Of a DNA stretch of 64,000 nt, positions 7,926 through 16,523 are shown piece after piece. How positions within the stretch are numbered: the stretch's first letter is position 1; every line of letters starts with the position of its first letter. The translations under genes and the position numbers were made by a program. The notes beneath the pieces were generated by a model. The model saw only the letters and a list, made by a program, of their open reading frames with translations. It made no database searches and had not been told where the DNA came from. Source of the stretch: Paractinoplanes lichenicola (GTDB taxonomy: Bacteria > Actinomycetota > Actinomycetes > Mycobacteriales > Micromonosporaceae); contig NZ_JAENHO010000025.1 of assembly GCF_016785085.1 (NCBI RefSeq), forward strand, positions 20,207-84,206, in the 5' to 3' direction.

Positions 7926-8894
7926 GTGACCGTATCGAGCCCGATGATCTCCGTGGTCGCGCCCGTCTTCAACGAGGGCGCCGGCGTGGAACGCTTCGTG
8001 GCCCGCCTGGCCGCGGTGCTCACCGGCGCCGGTCTGACGTACGAGCTGGTGCTGGTCGACGACGGCTCGGCCGACGACTCCTGGGATTTCGTCGTCGCCC
8101 AGGCGGCGCTCGACGACCGGGTCCGCGGCATCCAGCTCTCCCGCAACTTCGGCAAGGAGGCGGCGGTGCTGGCCGGGCTCGAACACGCGGCCGGCGACGC
8201 GGTGGTCGTGATCGATTCCGACCTGCAGCACCCGCCCGAGGCCATCCCCGAGATGGTGCGGCGCTGGCGGCAGGGCGCGCACGTGGTCGAGGCGGTCAAA
8301 CGCAACCGTACGGGTCAGGGCGTGGTCGGCCGGGTCGGCGGGCGCGCGTTCAACAAGGCGTTCACCGGCCTGACCCGGGTCGACCTGGTCGACGCGACCG
8401 ACTTCCGGCTGCTCGCCCGCCCGGCCCTGGAGGCGCTGCTGCGGCTGCCCGAGCACTCGTCGTTCTTCCGCGGCACGAGCAGCTGGATCGGCTTCCGCCG
8501 GAGCACCATCGAGATCGACATCGAGGAGCGCGCGGGCGGCCGCTCCCGCTGGACGCTCGGCTCGCTGTTCCGGCTCGCGGTCAACGGGCTCACCTCGTTC
8601 ACCTCGGCCCCGCTGCACCTGGTGACGATGGTCGGGCTGGCCTTCGCCGCCTTCGCCGTGCTGCTCGGGGCGCAGACCCTGATCCGCTGGATCGGCGGCG
8701 ACTCGGTGGCCGGCTTCCCCACGGTCATCCTGCTGCTGCTCGTGATGGGCACGTTCCTGCTGCTGGGCCTGGGCGTGATCGGCGAATACCTGGCACGCAT
8801 CCACGAGGAGGTTCGGGGCCGCCCGCGCTATCTCGTGCAGGAGCGGGTCGAGCACCTCGCTCTCCCCGAGCAGCGGGTACGTGCGAAACGCTGA
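7926..8894 (+). CDS. GT2 polyprenyl-phosphate glycosyltransferase (DPM1/GtrB-like)
   Basis: 322 residues from the GTG at 7926; an ATG 18 bp later is an alternative. GT-A fold: MISVVAPVFNEG at the start, the DDGS nucleotide-binding motif near residues 45-48, IQLSRNFGKEAAVLAG, and DSDLQHPPE carrying the metal-binding DxD. Two membrane helices near the C-terminus (about residues 225-250 and 262-290) match the GtrB/YfdH type, which transfers a sugar from UDP or GDP to undecaprenyl phosphate at the cytoplasmic face. The next gene encodes a GtrA protein and overlaps by 14 bp, a classic pairing for making and flipping the lipid-linked sugar. Confidence 0.93.
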   Translation: MTVSSPMISVVAPVFNEGAGVERFVARLAAVLTGAGLTYELVLVDDGSADDSWDFVVAQAALDDRVRGIQLSRNFGKEAAVLAGLEHAAGDAVVVIDSDLQHPPEAIPEMVRRWRQGAHVVEAVKRNRTGQGVVGRVGGRAFNKAFTGLTRVDLVDATDFRLLARPALEALLRLPEHSSFFRGTSSWIGFRRSTIEIDIEERAGGRSRWTLGSLFRLAVNGLTSFTSAPLHLVTMVGLAFAAFAVLLGAQTLIRWIGGDSVAGFPTVILLLLVMGTFLLLGLGVIGEYLARIHEEVRGRPRYLVQERVEHLALPEQRVRAKR

Positions 8895-9258
8895 GCTCGT
8901 CCGCTACGCGATCAGCGGCGGGGCGAGCGCGGTGACCCACGTCGGCGTCGGGTTTCTGCTGGCCGGGGGGCTGGGCATCCGGGCGGTGCTCGCCTCGGCG
9001 CTCGGCTTCGGCGCGAGCGTCCTGGTCTCGTACGGGCTGCAAAGGTCTTGGGTCTTTCGCTCGACGACCGGACATCTGGTGGCGGGCCGGCGCTTCCTGA
9101 CCGTGACGGCCGTGGCCCTCTGCGCGAACAGCCTGATCCTCTGGCTCGGCACCGAGGTCCTGACCGGCCCGTTCGTGCTGGTGCAGGCGGTGGCGCTGGT
9201 GACGATCCCGGTCGTCAACTACGTGCTCAACTCCCACTGGACCTTCCGCGTCCCTTGA
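8881..9258 (+). CDS. GtrA-family membrane protein
   Basis: 125 residues with four hydrophobic helices, the standard GtrA/DPMS topology: YAISGGASAVTHVGVGFLLA, a second near residues 33-50, a third at FLTVTAVALCANSLILWLG, a fourth at FVLVQAVALVTIPVVNYVLN. The conserved ends RYAISGG and NYVLNSHWTF are present. GtrA proteins are thought to flip or position undecaprenyl-phosphate-linked sugars made by the GtrB-type enzyme. That enzyme is encoded immediately upstream and overlaps this gene by 14 bp. Starts with GTG. Confidence 0.92.
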   Translation: MRNAELVRYAISGGASAVTHVGVGFLLAGGLGIRAVLASALGFGASVLVSYGLQRSWVFRSTTGHLVAGRRFLTVTAVALCANSLILWLGTEVLTGPFVLVQAVALVTIPVVNYVLNSHWTFRVP

Positions 9259-9289
9259 TTTCGATCATGTTTACGGGTGTCATGGTCGT

Positions 9290-10174
9290 GTGGCGGAGCT
9301 CACGGTCCACGACACCAACGGCATCCTCCGGCAGCCGTGGGTGCACCCCGACCGCACCAGCCGCGGCCTCGGCTGGCAGTCGCTCTACGTCTCGACCCAG
9401 AGCGAGCGGCCCTATCAGGCCAGCTTCGGCGGCGCGCCCAGCCACCTGGTGATCCTGCACCTCAACGGCCCGGTCACCGTGCGCCGCGGGCATCTCGGGC
9501 TGACCAGCTCGCGAACGGTGCCGCCGGGTGGGTTGTTCGTGCACCCGGCCGGCAAGGAGCTGACCGTCGAGCTCGGCGGGGCGCTCGACACCGTGCACGC
9601 CTACCTGAGCGACGACCTGCTCCGCGCGGCGTGCGACGACGGGCCGGTCGAGCTGGCCGAGGAGCTGGGCGCCCTCGACCCGCTGGTCGAGCACCTGATG
9701 CTGACCCTCGACCGGGTGATGCGCGAATGGGAGCCGACGGCCCGCACCTATGTGGACCACCTCGGGCACGCGCTGGCCGCCCAGCTGGGCCGGCAGCACA
9801 GCGTGCGCGGGCGGCCGGTGCCGCCGCCACGGCTCGGGCGTTGCGGGCTGACCGATCGGCAGCTCGACGCCGTACGGGAAATGGTGGAGGCCCGGCTCGG
9901 CGAGCCGCTGCCGCTGCGCGAGATGGCGGCCGTGACCGGGCTGAGCGTGAGCCAGTTCGGCCGGCAGTTCAAGGCGCGCACGGGGCTGTCGCCGCACCAG
10001 TTCCTGATCCAGCGCCGGGTCGACGCGGCCGGGCGGCTGCTGCGCGGCACGACGATCCCGATCGCCGAGGTGGCCCAGCGCTGCGGCTTCTCCCACCAGG
10101 AACATCTGACCCGCGTGCTGCGCGCACACCTGAGCACCACACCGGCCGCGATGCGCGTTTCGTGCAGTGCGTAG
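9290..10174 (+). CDS. AraC-family transcriptional regulator
   Basis: 294 residues, GTG start. The N-terminal half has the AraC-binding/cupin-like sensor character (HLVILHLNGPVTVRRG, PPGGLFVHPAG). The C-terminal part (about residues 190-290) has both helix-turn-helix units: LREMAAVTGLSVSQFGRQFKA and IAEVAQRCGFSHQEHLTRVL. It lies 39 bp upstream of, and in the same direction as, the aromatic-degradation genes, so it is inferred to control them in response to an aromatic substrate or intermediate. Confidence 0.93.
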   Translation: MAELTVHDTNGILRQPWVHPDRTSRGLGWQSLYVSTQSERPYQASFGGAPSHLVILHLNGPVTVRRGHLGLTSSRTVPPGGLFVHPAGKELTVELGGALDTVHAYLSDDLLRAACDDGPVELAEELGALDPLVEHLMLTLDRVMREWEPTARTYVDHLGHALAAQLGRQHSVRGRPVPPPRLGRCGLTDRQLDAVREMVEARLGEPLPLREMAAVTGLSVSQFGRQFKARTGLSPHQFLIQRRVDAAGRLLRGTTIPIAEVAQRCGFSHQEHLTRVLRAHLSTTPAAMRVSCSA

Positions 10175-10213
10175 GTGCAGGATCCTGATCGTTCACGCGC
10201 CGACACTGGGCGG

Positions 10214-12100
10214 GTGGAGCCGTTCGAGTACAACGCGCATGCCTCCCGGGTGATCTTCGGAGCGGGGACTCTGGGGCGGCTGCCGGACGAGGTGGCGCGG
10301 ATCGGGGCCGCGCGGGTGCTGCTGCTCGGCGGGCGCTCGGATCGCGCGGCGGAACTGCTCGGGCCGCTCGTCGTCGCGCGTTTCGAGCAGGTCGCGATGC
10401 ACACTCCGGTCGAAGTGACCGAGCAGGCGCTCGCACTCGTCCGCGAACACGACGTGGACTGCCTGGTGTCGATCGGCGGCGGATCGAGCACGGGCCTGGG
10501 CAAGGCGCTCGCGGCGCGCACCGGATTGCCGCAGATCGCGGTCCCGACGACGTACGCGGGCTCGGAAATGACGCCGGTCGTGGGCGAGACCTCGGACGGG
10601 GAGAAGACGACGCGCAGCGACCCGGCCCTGGTGCCGCGGACGGTCGTCTACGACGTGGAACTGACCCTTGGGCTGCCGGTCGAACTGTCGGTGACGAGCG
10701 GGCTGAACGCGATGGCGCACGCGGTCGAGGCGCTGTACTCCCCGCAGGCCAACCCGGCGGTGGACAATTTCGCGCAGGATGCCCTTGCGCGTCTTGCGCG
10801 TTCCCTGCCGGTCATCGCCGAACGGCCGGACGACCTGGACGCGCGGGCGGACGCGCTGACGGGGGCTTGGCTGGCCGGAATCTGCCTCGGAACCGTCGGA
10901 ATGGGCCTGCACCACAAGCTCTGCCATGTGCTGGGCGGGTCGTTCGGGATGCCGCACTCGCCGACGCATGCCGTGATGTTGCCGCATGTGATGGCCTACA
11001 ACGCCGCGGCCGCTCCGGATGCCATGCGGCGGATCGCATCGGCCCTGGGCGCGACCGATGCCCCGGCGGCCGTTTTCGATCTGGCCGCGCGGCTGGGTGC
11101 GCCGACGTCGCTGGAAGAACTCGGAATGTCGTCGGGTGATCTGCCGCGTGCCGCTTCGCTCGCGACCGCGCAGCCGTATCCCAATCCGCGCGCCCTGACT
11201 CCGGAGGGCGTTTTGTCGGTTTTGGAGGGCGCATGGCGTGGCGATCGGCCCTCCACCGCCGGGCGGCCCGACATCGGGTGGCTGACCGATGAGGTGGTGG
11301 CCAGCTTCGCGGGGGCGGCCTCACCCCGTACGGCGCAATTGCTCGGAGATTTGGTGCGGCGACTGCACGGGTTCGTGGCGGACAACGATCTGACCGAGGA
11401 CGAGTGGCAGGCCGCGATCGACTTCCTCACCCGTACGGGCCAGCTCTGCTCACCCACGCGGCAGGAGTTTGTGCTGCTCAGTGACACGCTCGGGATCTCC
11501 AGCGCGGTCGACCTGCTGACCAATTCGCGATCACCGGAGACCACGCCGTCGGCCGTGCTCGGACCCTTCTACGTCGAGGGGCCGCCCGCGGTGCCCGCCG
11601 GGACGAATCTCGCCGAGGGGCTGCCGGGCGTGCCGCTGCGGGCCGACGTACGGATCGTCGACCTCGACGGGCGGCCGGTGCCGGACGCGGTCGTCGACGT
11701 GTGGCAGTCCAATCAGGACGGCTTCTACGACGTGCAGCTGCCCGAGCTCGAGGGGCCGGTGCTGCGGGCCCGGCTGCGCAGCGACGCCGACGGGCGGTTG
11801 TGGTTCCGCTCGATCCTGCCGTCGGAGTATCCGATCCCGGACGACGGCCCGGTGGGGCAGATGCTGCGGGCCACGGGCCGGCATCCGTACCGGGCCCCGC
11901 ACCTGCACTTCATGATCAGCGCGCCCGGCTTCCGGCGGCTGATCACGCAGCTCTTCGTGGCCGGCGGGCCGTATCTGGACTCCGACGCGGTCTTCGGCGT
12001 CAAAGACGACCTGATCGTCGAGTTCCCGGCGGCCGCCGACGGCACGCGCACGGTCGAGTTCACCTTCCGCATCGCACCCCAGGGGGACCACCATGGCTGA
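10214..12100 (+). CDS. Fused maleylacetate reductase / hydroxyquinol 1,2-dioxygenase
   Basis: About 628 residues from the GTG at 10214. Residues 1 to about 350 are a maleylacetate reductase (Fe-ADH superfamily fold) with GGGSSTGLGKALA, PTTYAGSEMTP, HAVEALYSP and GLHHKLCHVLGG. From about residue 356 there is an intradiol dioxygenase of the hydroxyquinol type: an N-terminal helical domain, GPFYVEG, then candidate Fe(III) ligands in GFYDVQ, EYPIP and HLHF. The two halves catalyse sequential steps: hydroxyquinol to maleylacetate, then to 3-oxoadipate. To my knowledge this fused form occurs in other actinobacteria. It overlaps the hydroxylase gene by 8 bp. Confidence 0.93.
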   Translation: MEPFEYNAHASRVIFGAGTLGRLPDEVARIGAARVLLLGGRSDRAAELLGPLVVARFEQVAMHTPVEVTEQALALVREHDVDCLVSIGGGSSTGLGKALAARTGLPQIAVPTTYAGSEMTPVVGETSDGEKTTRSDPALVPRTVVYDVELTLGLPVELSVTSGLNAMAHAVEALYSPQANPAVDNFAQDALARLARSLPVIAERPDDLDARADALTGAWLAGICLGTVGMGLHHKLCHVLGGSFGMPHSPTHAVMLPHVMAYNAAAAPDAMRRIASALGATDAPAAVFDLAARLGAPTSLEELGMSSGDLPRAASLATAQPYPNPRALTPEGVLSVLEGAWRGDRPSTAGRPDIGWLTDEVVASFAGAASPRTAQLLGDLVRRLHGFVADNDLTEDEWQAAIDFLTRTGQLCSPTRQEFVLLSDTLGISSAVDLLTNSRSPETTPSAVLGPFYVEGPPAVPAGTNLAEGLPGVPLRADVRIVDLDGRPVPDAVVDVWQSNQDGFYDVQLPELEGPVLRARLRSDADGRLWFRSILPSEYPIPDDGPVGQMLRATGRHPYRAPHLHFMISAPGFRRLITQLFVAGGPYLDSDAVFGVKDDLIVEFPAAADGTRTVEFTFRIAPQGDHHG

Positions 12101-13847
12101 CGTCGAGACCGACGTGCTGATCGTCGGGAGCGGCCCCGCCGGTGGGGCCGCCGCGCTGCTCCTGAGCACGTACGGGGTGCCGAACATCGTCGTCACCAAA
12201 TACGGGCGCCTGTCGGACACGCCGCGCGCCCACATCACCAACCAGCGGACGATGGAGGTGCTGCGCGACGCCGGAATCGAGGACCAGGTGATCGCTCAGG
12301 CCACCCCGCAACGCCTGATGGGTGACACTGTCTTCTGCTCCAGCCTCGCCGGTGAGGAGCTGGGCCGGCTGCACACCTGGTACACGCATCCGGCGCGGCA
12401 GGCCGACCACGACCTGGCCTCCCCGTCCAGCATCTGCGACATGCCGCAGCACCTGATGGAACCGGTGCTCGTCGACAACGCGGTGGCCCGGGGCACGGCA
12501 CTGCGCTACCAGACCGAATACCTGTCGCTGGAGCAGGACGACTCCGGCGTGACGGCGACCGTACGGGATCGGTTGCGGGGCGACGAATACCGGATCCGCG
12601 CGAAATATCTGATCGGCGCGGACGGCGGGCGCAGCAAGGTCGCCGACGACATCGGGCTGCCCATGGTCGGGCAGATGGGCGTCGCGGGCAGCATCAACAT
12701 CGTCTTCGAGGCCGACCTGACCGCGTTGACGGCGCACCGGCCGAGCACGCTGTATTGGGTGCTGCAGACCGGCTCCGACGTCGGCGGCATCGGGATGGGA
12801 CTGGTCCGCTGCGTCCGGCCGTGGCACGAATGGCTGATCGTCTGGGGTTACGACATCAACGGTGAGCCGCCCGACCTCACCGAGGAATACGCCCGGCGGA
12901 TCGCTCACCACCTGATCGGCGACGACTCGGTGCCCGTCACCATCAAGTCGTCCTCGGCGTGGACGGTCAACCACCTGTACGCCGAGACGTACCAGAACGG
13001 GCGCGTGTTCTGCATGGGCGACGCCGTGCACCGGCACCCGCCGTCCAACGGGCTCGGCTCCAACACGTCGATCCAGGACGCCTACAACCTGGCCTGGAAG
13101 CTGCGCCTGGTGCTGAACGGGACGGCCTCGCCCGCGCTGCTCGACACGTACTCGGCCGAGCGCGCGCCGATCGGCAAACAGATCGTCGACCGGGCCAACC
13201 GCAGCATCGGCGAGACGACCCGCATCTTCGAGGCGCTCGGGCTGCTCAGCACCGACGACCCCGAGCAGCTGCGCCGCAACATGGACGCGCGCAAGCTGGC
13301 CACCCCGGCCGCCGAGAAGCAGCGCCGGGAGCTGCGCGAGGCCATCGAGTTCAAGAACTACGAGTTCAACACGCACGGCGTCGAGCTCAACCAGCGGTAC
13401 GCCTCGTCCGCCGTGCTCAGCGACGGCACGCCCGCGCCCGTCAACCCGCGCGACGACGAGCTCTACCACCAGCCGACCACGTGGCCGGGAGCCAAGGTGC
13501 CGCACGCCTGGGTCGGCCGCGGCGACCAGCGTCTGTCCACACTCGACCTGGGTGGCGGCGGCCGGTTCGTGTTGCTGACCGGGCTGGGTGGCGAGCCGTG
13601 GGTGGCCGCCGCCGCGGAGCTTTCCGTGCCGGCGATCGTCATCGGTCCCGGCGCCGACTACGAGGACATCTACGGCGACTGGGCCCGCCTCCGCGAGGTC
13701 GGCGACTCCGGCTGCGTGCTGCTGCGTCCGGACAACTACGTCTGCTTCCGAAGCGCCGACCTGCCCGCCGAACCCGGCGCGGTGCTACGTTCCGCCCTCG
13801 ACCGGGTGCTTCACCCGTCGGCCGGGGTCAGCTCCCAGCCCGCGTAG
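12093..13847 (+). CDS. FAD-dependent aromatic hydroxylase (phenol/resorcinol type)
   Basis: 584 residues. The three group A flavoprotein monooxygenase motifs are present: GSGPAG at residues 11-16 (dinucleotide fold), GADGGRSKV near 176 (DG motif) and MGDAVHRHPPSNGLGSN near 307 (GD motif binding the FAD ribityl chain). A thioredoxin-like C-terminal domain follows. The family covers 2,4-dichlorophenol 6-monooxygenase and resorcinol or chlorophenol hydroxylases. With the dioxygenase-reductase fusion just upstream (8-bp overlap), the likely product is hydroxyquinol. The natural substrate is unproven. Its 3' end overlaps a convergent gene by 37 bp. Confidence 0.88.
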   Translation: MADVETDVLIVGSGPAGGAAALLLSTYGVPNIVVTKYGRLSDTPRAHITNQRTMEVLRDAGIEDQVIAQATPQRLMGDTVFCSSLAGEELGRLHTWYTHPARQADHDLASPSSICDMPQHLMEPVLVDNAVARGTALRYQTEYLSLEQDDSGVTATVRDRLRGDEYRIRAKYLIGADGGRSKVADDIGLPMVGQMGVAGSINIVFEADLTALTAHRPSTLYWVLQTGSDVGGIGMGLVRCVRPWHEWLIVWGYDINGEPPDLTEEYARRIAHHLIGDDSVPVTIKSSSAWTVNHLYAETYQNGRVFCMGDAVHRHPPSNGLGSNTSIQDAYNLAWKLRLVLNGTASPALLDTYSAERAPIGKQIVDRANRSIGETTRIFEALGLLSTDDPEQLRRNMDARKLATPAAEKQRRELREAIEFKNYEFNTHGVELNQRYASSAVLSDGTPAPVNPRDDELYHQPTTWPGAKVPHAWVGRGDQRLSTLDLGGGGRFVLLTGLGGEPWVAAAAELSVPAIVIGPGADYEDIYGDWARLREVGDSGCVLLRPDNYVCFRSADLPAEPGAVLRSALDRVLHPSAGVSSQPA

Positions 13848-15043
13848 CCCGATCCCGACTCGAAGCCGTCCGCCGTCCGGGCTCGCGCCTGCACCTCCAG
13901 GAAGATGTAGTCCGGCGGCAAGGTGTGCTGGAACGTGACGTTGCCGTCGGCGTCGGCCGCCACCACCTGCTCGGTCTGGCCGAAATCGAGCGAGACGACG
14001 AACTCGGCGACCTCCGGGGAGTCCGTGCGCAGCACGATGGTGACGGTCTCGCCGACCGTCGGCGGCGGCGTGCCGTCGCCCGGGAAGTCAGGCGACGAGA
14101 TCTGCGGGACGGGCACCTCCACCCGCACATAGACGTTGAACGTGATCTCGGGCGAGACCACCCCGTTGCCCGTACGGCTGGTGACCGTCATGGGGTTGTC
14201 GCCGCGCCGACCCGGCGTGACCGTCGCGTGCCCGTAGCCCTGAGCGTCGGCCGGCACGGTGACCGCGGGGCCGCCGTTGAAGGTGTACGTGAACGACTGC
14301 GTGCCCGGCACCGCGCTCCAGAACCGAATGACGCGCGGCTCACCGATCGCCGCCGACGGGTTGTCGTCGTACACCCGGGGCTCGTTGTCGATCACGGTGA
14401 ACTCGTACGTGGTCTCGGCCGAGCGGTTCCCGGTGCGGTCGATCGCCTGCACAGTCACGGCCTTGGCGCCGTACGAGTCCGGCGTGATCGTGACCGTGGC
14501 CCGGCCCCGCCGGTCGGCCGGCACCTCGACCAGCCCGGCCCCCGGCGCCGAATAGCGGAACTTCACCACGTCACGGTCGCCGTCGGCGGCGAAGGTGAAC
14601 TTCCCGGCCACGCCGGCTCCACCCGCGCTCTGCCCGCGCGGATAGTCGGCCGAGGTGACCAGCGGCGCCTTCGGCCGAACCGTGTCGACCGTGAAGGTGC
14701 ACGAGGCGCCGTGCGCGGTCAGCCTGTATTTGCCGCCGTCGACGACCGCGGACGGCAGGGTGGTGAAGGCCGTGCCGGGCCGGCTCAGCTCGGGCGCGGT
14801 CCACTCGACGCGCTGCGCCGGGCGGCCGGCCGGCCACACGGCGAAGGACGGGGTCAGCGTGCCCGAGCCGGTGAACCGGGCGGTGATCGCCGGGGTGGGG
14901 GAGCCGACCAGGATGCCGCCGGGGGCGCAGGCCACGCCGCCGACGGTCAGGGTGGGCGCCGTGGGCGCGGCCGAGGCGGCCGTGGCGGGCAGGGCGAACA
15001 GGACGGCCGCTGTCGCGACGGTCAGGGCCCGAAGTGAGTTCAC
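13811..15043 (-). CDS. Secreted Ig-like repeat protein
   Basis: 410 residues from a GTG with GGAGGA just upstream; the frame is open further but upstream coding looks poor. The signal peptide (VNSLRALTVATAAVLFALPATAASAA) is clear. The mature protein is about four beta-rich repeats of Ig/Big-like character, each opening with PLVTSADYPRG or PQISSPDFPGDG-type lines and containing TVTITPD or ATVTPGRRGDN strands. No catalytic motif or cell-wall anchor seen. Probably an exported adhesin-like or matrix protein; function unknown. Its stop lies 37 bp inside the end of the convergent hydroxylase gene. Confidence 0.8.
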   Translation of the reverse strand: MNSLRALTVATAAVLFALPATAASAAPTAPTLTVGGVACAPGGILVGSPTPAITARFTGSGTLTPSFAVWPAGRPAQRVEWTAPELSRPGTAFTTLPSAVVDGGKYRLTAHGASCTFTVDTVRPKAPLVTSADYPRGQSAGGAGVAGKFTFAADGDRDVVKFRYSAPGAGLVEVPADRRGRATVTITPDSYGAKAVTVQAIDRTGNRSAETTYEFTVIDNEPRVYDDNPSAAIGEPRVIRFWSAVPGTQSFTYTFNGGPAVTVPADAQGYGHATVTPGRRGDNPMTVTSRTGNGVVSPEITFNVYVRVEVPVPQISSPDFPGDGTPPPTVGETVTIVLRTDSPEVAEFVVSLDFGQTEQVVAADADGNVTFQHTLPPDYIFLEVQARARTADGFESGSGYAGWELTPADG

Positions 15044-15275
15044 AAATCCTCCGTGAAGAGCGAAGCGCGTCGATCGGACGCGATCATAGGAGGAGGGGGC
15101 GCCGCCGGTCGGCCCGGTGCTGTAGTCGTCGGCCCGCCCTAGCACTGGGTGGGGGCGGGGGTGGCAGATTTTACGCCGAATCCGAAGACGATCTTCGGGC
15201 TGTCCACAGGGGCGAAATGTCCGGTCACGGTTGTCCACAGGGCCGAGGCCAGAGTTGCGGATCGTGAGGCGGGGC
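15044..15275. other. Intergenic region upstream of Ig-like protein gene
   Basis: 232 bp without a credible gene. It carries the GGAGGA ribosome site of the Ig-like protein gene at its left edge and presumably its promoter. It also contains two TGTCCACAGG words (around 15199-15240). No hairpin terminator was recognised for the dehydrogenase gene ending at 15276. Confidence 0.5.
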
Positions 15276-16523
15276 CTACAGCCGATGTGCGTCGGAACCT
15301 GTCGTGGCGCCGCGCGTATCGAAGAAGCGCTTGGCCAGCGCGGCCAGCTCGTCGGCCTGATAGTCGCGGTGGTTCTGCACCAGAATCACCAGGTCGGCCG
15401 ACACCACAGACCCCAGCAGATCCTCCGCCCGCGGCACGATCCACTCAGCCACGTACGGGTCGTGAAAGACGACGGAAGCGCCCAGCGATTGCAGTTGACG
15501 GGCCAGCGGTGTGGCAGGCGACTCCCGCTGATCGGCGATGTTCGGCTTGTACGTGACACCCAGCAACAGGATCGTCGCGCCGTGCACAGCCTGGCCGTCC
15601 GCGTTCAGCAAGTTCTGCGCCCGACGGGCCACATAGGACGGCATCGTCGCGTTGATCTCCTGGGCCAGTTCGACGAACCGGAACGGGTAGCCGAGCCGGC
15701 TTCGGACGTTGTGCGACAGGTAGTTCGGGTCGATCGGGATGCAGTGGCCGCCCACCCCGGGCCCCGGATAGAACGCCTGAAACCCGAACGGCTTGGTCGA
15801 CGCGGCCCGGATCACGTCCCACAGGTCGATGCCGAGCTCGTGACAGAACCGGGCCATCTCGTTGACGAGCGCGATGTTCACGTGACGATAGGTGTTCTCC
15901 AACAACTTCGCGGTCTCGGCTTCGCGAGTTCCCCTCGTACGCACCACGGTGTCGATGAAACGTCCGTAGAAGCCCGCTGCCCGCAGTGTGCAGTCCGGCG
16001 TGTAGCCCCCGACCACCTTGGGGGTGTTGCGCGCCCCGAACAGCGCGTTGCCGGGATCGATCCGTTCGGGGGAGAACGCCAGGTGGAAGTCCACGCCCGC
16101 GGTCAGCCCGGACAGCTTCTCCAGCAGCGGCCGTACGACCTCGTCGGTCGTACCCGGGTAGGTGGTGGATTCGAGCACCACGAGCATGCCCGGCCGCAGG
16201 CTGCGCCCGATCGCCGAGGCGGCCCCGGTGACCGCGCTCAGGTCGGGCCCGTCCCCTTCGGCCAGGGGCGTGGGCACACAGATCACGGCGGTCCCGCAAG
16301 CGCCGATGAGCGCCTCGTCGGTGGTGGCCCGGAAGCCGCCGTCCAGCATCTCGGCGATGTCGGCGTCCGACAGGTCGTCGACGTGGGAGCGGCCGTCGTT
16401 GAGCGCGGCGACCACCCCGGCCGAGACGTCGAAGCCGAGCACGGACAACCCCGCCCGTACGGCCTGCTGAGCCAGCGGCAGCCCGACGTAGCCCAGGCCG
16501 AGCACCACCACGTCGGCGTTCAT
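15276..16523 (-). CDS. UDP-sugar 6-dehydrogenase (UDP-ManNAc/GlcNAc dehydrogenase type)
   Basis: 415 residues. The N-terminal Rossmann fold has VVVLGLGYVGLPLA. The central helical region includes ENTYRHVNIALVNEMA, and the catalytic cysteine is in GPGVGGHCIPIDP. The C-terminal NAD/UDP domain has LLLGVTYKPNIADQRESPA. The GGHCIPIDP form is typical of the WecC/TviB group acting on UDP-N-acetyl-hexosamines rather than plain UDP-glucose. It would oxidise C6 to a uronic acid for an extracellular polysaccharide. ATG at 16523 overlaps the stop of the upstream Stealth gene as ATGA, so translation is probably coupled. Confidence 0.9.
   Translation of the reverse strand: MNADVVVLGLGYVGLPLAQQAVRAGLSVLGFDVSAGVVAALNDGRSHVDDLSDADIAEMLDGGFRATTDEALIGACGTAVICVPTPLAEGDGPDLSAVTGAASAIGRSLRPGMLVVLESTTYPGTTDEVVRPLLEKLSGLTAGVDFHLAFSPERIDPGNALFGARNTPKVVGGYTPDCTLRAAGFYGRFIDTVVRTRGTREAETAKLLENTYRHVNIALVNEMARFCHELGIDLWDVIRAASTKPFGFQAFYPGPGVGGHCIPIDPNYLSHNVRSRLGYPFRFVELAQEINATMPSYVARRAQNLLNADGQAVHGATILLLGVTYKPNIADQRESPATPLARQLQSLGASVVFHDPYVAEWIVPRAEDLLGSVVSADLVILVQNHRDYQADELAALAKRFFDTRGATTGSDAHRL

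Noticed and set aside
6900..8855. 651-codon minus-strand ORF
   Set aside because: Covers three well-supported plus-strand genes (including GT2); composition is Arg/Gln/His-rich noise.
13847..15043. Plus-strand ORFs opposite the Ig-like protein (12959-15037)
   Set aside because: No motif; the minus-strand frame has a signal peptide, ribosome site and repeated Ig-like strands.
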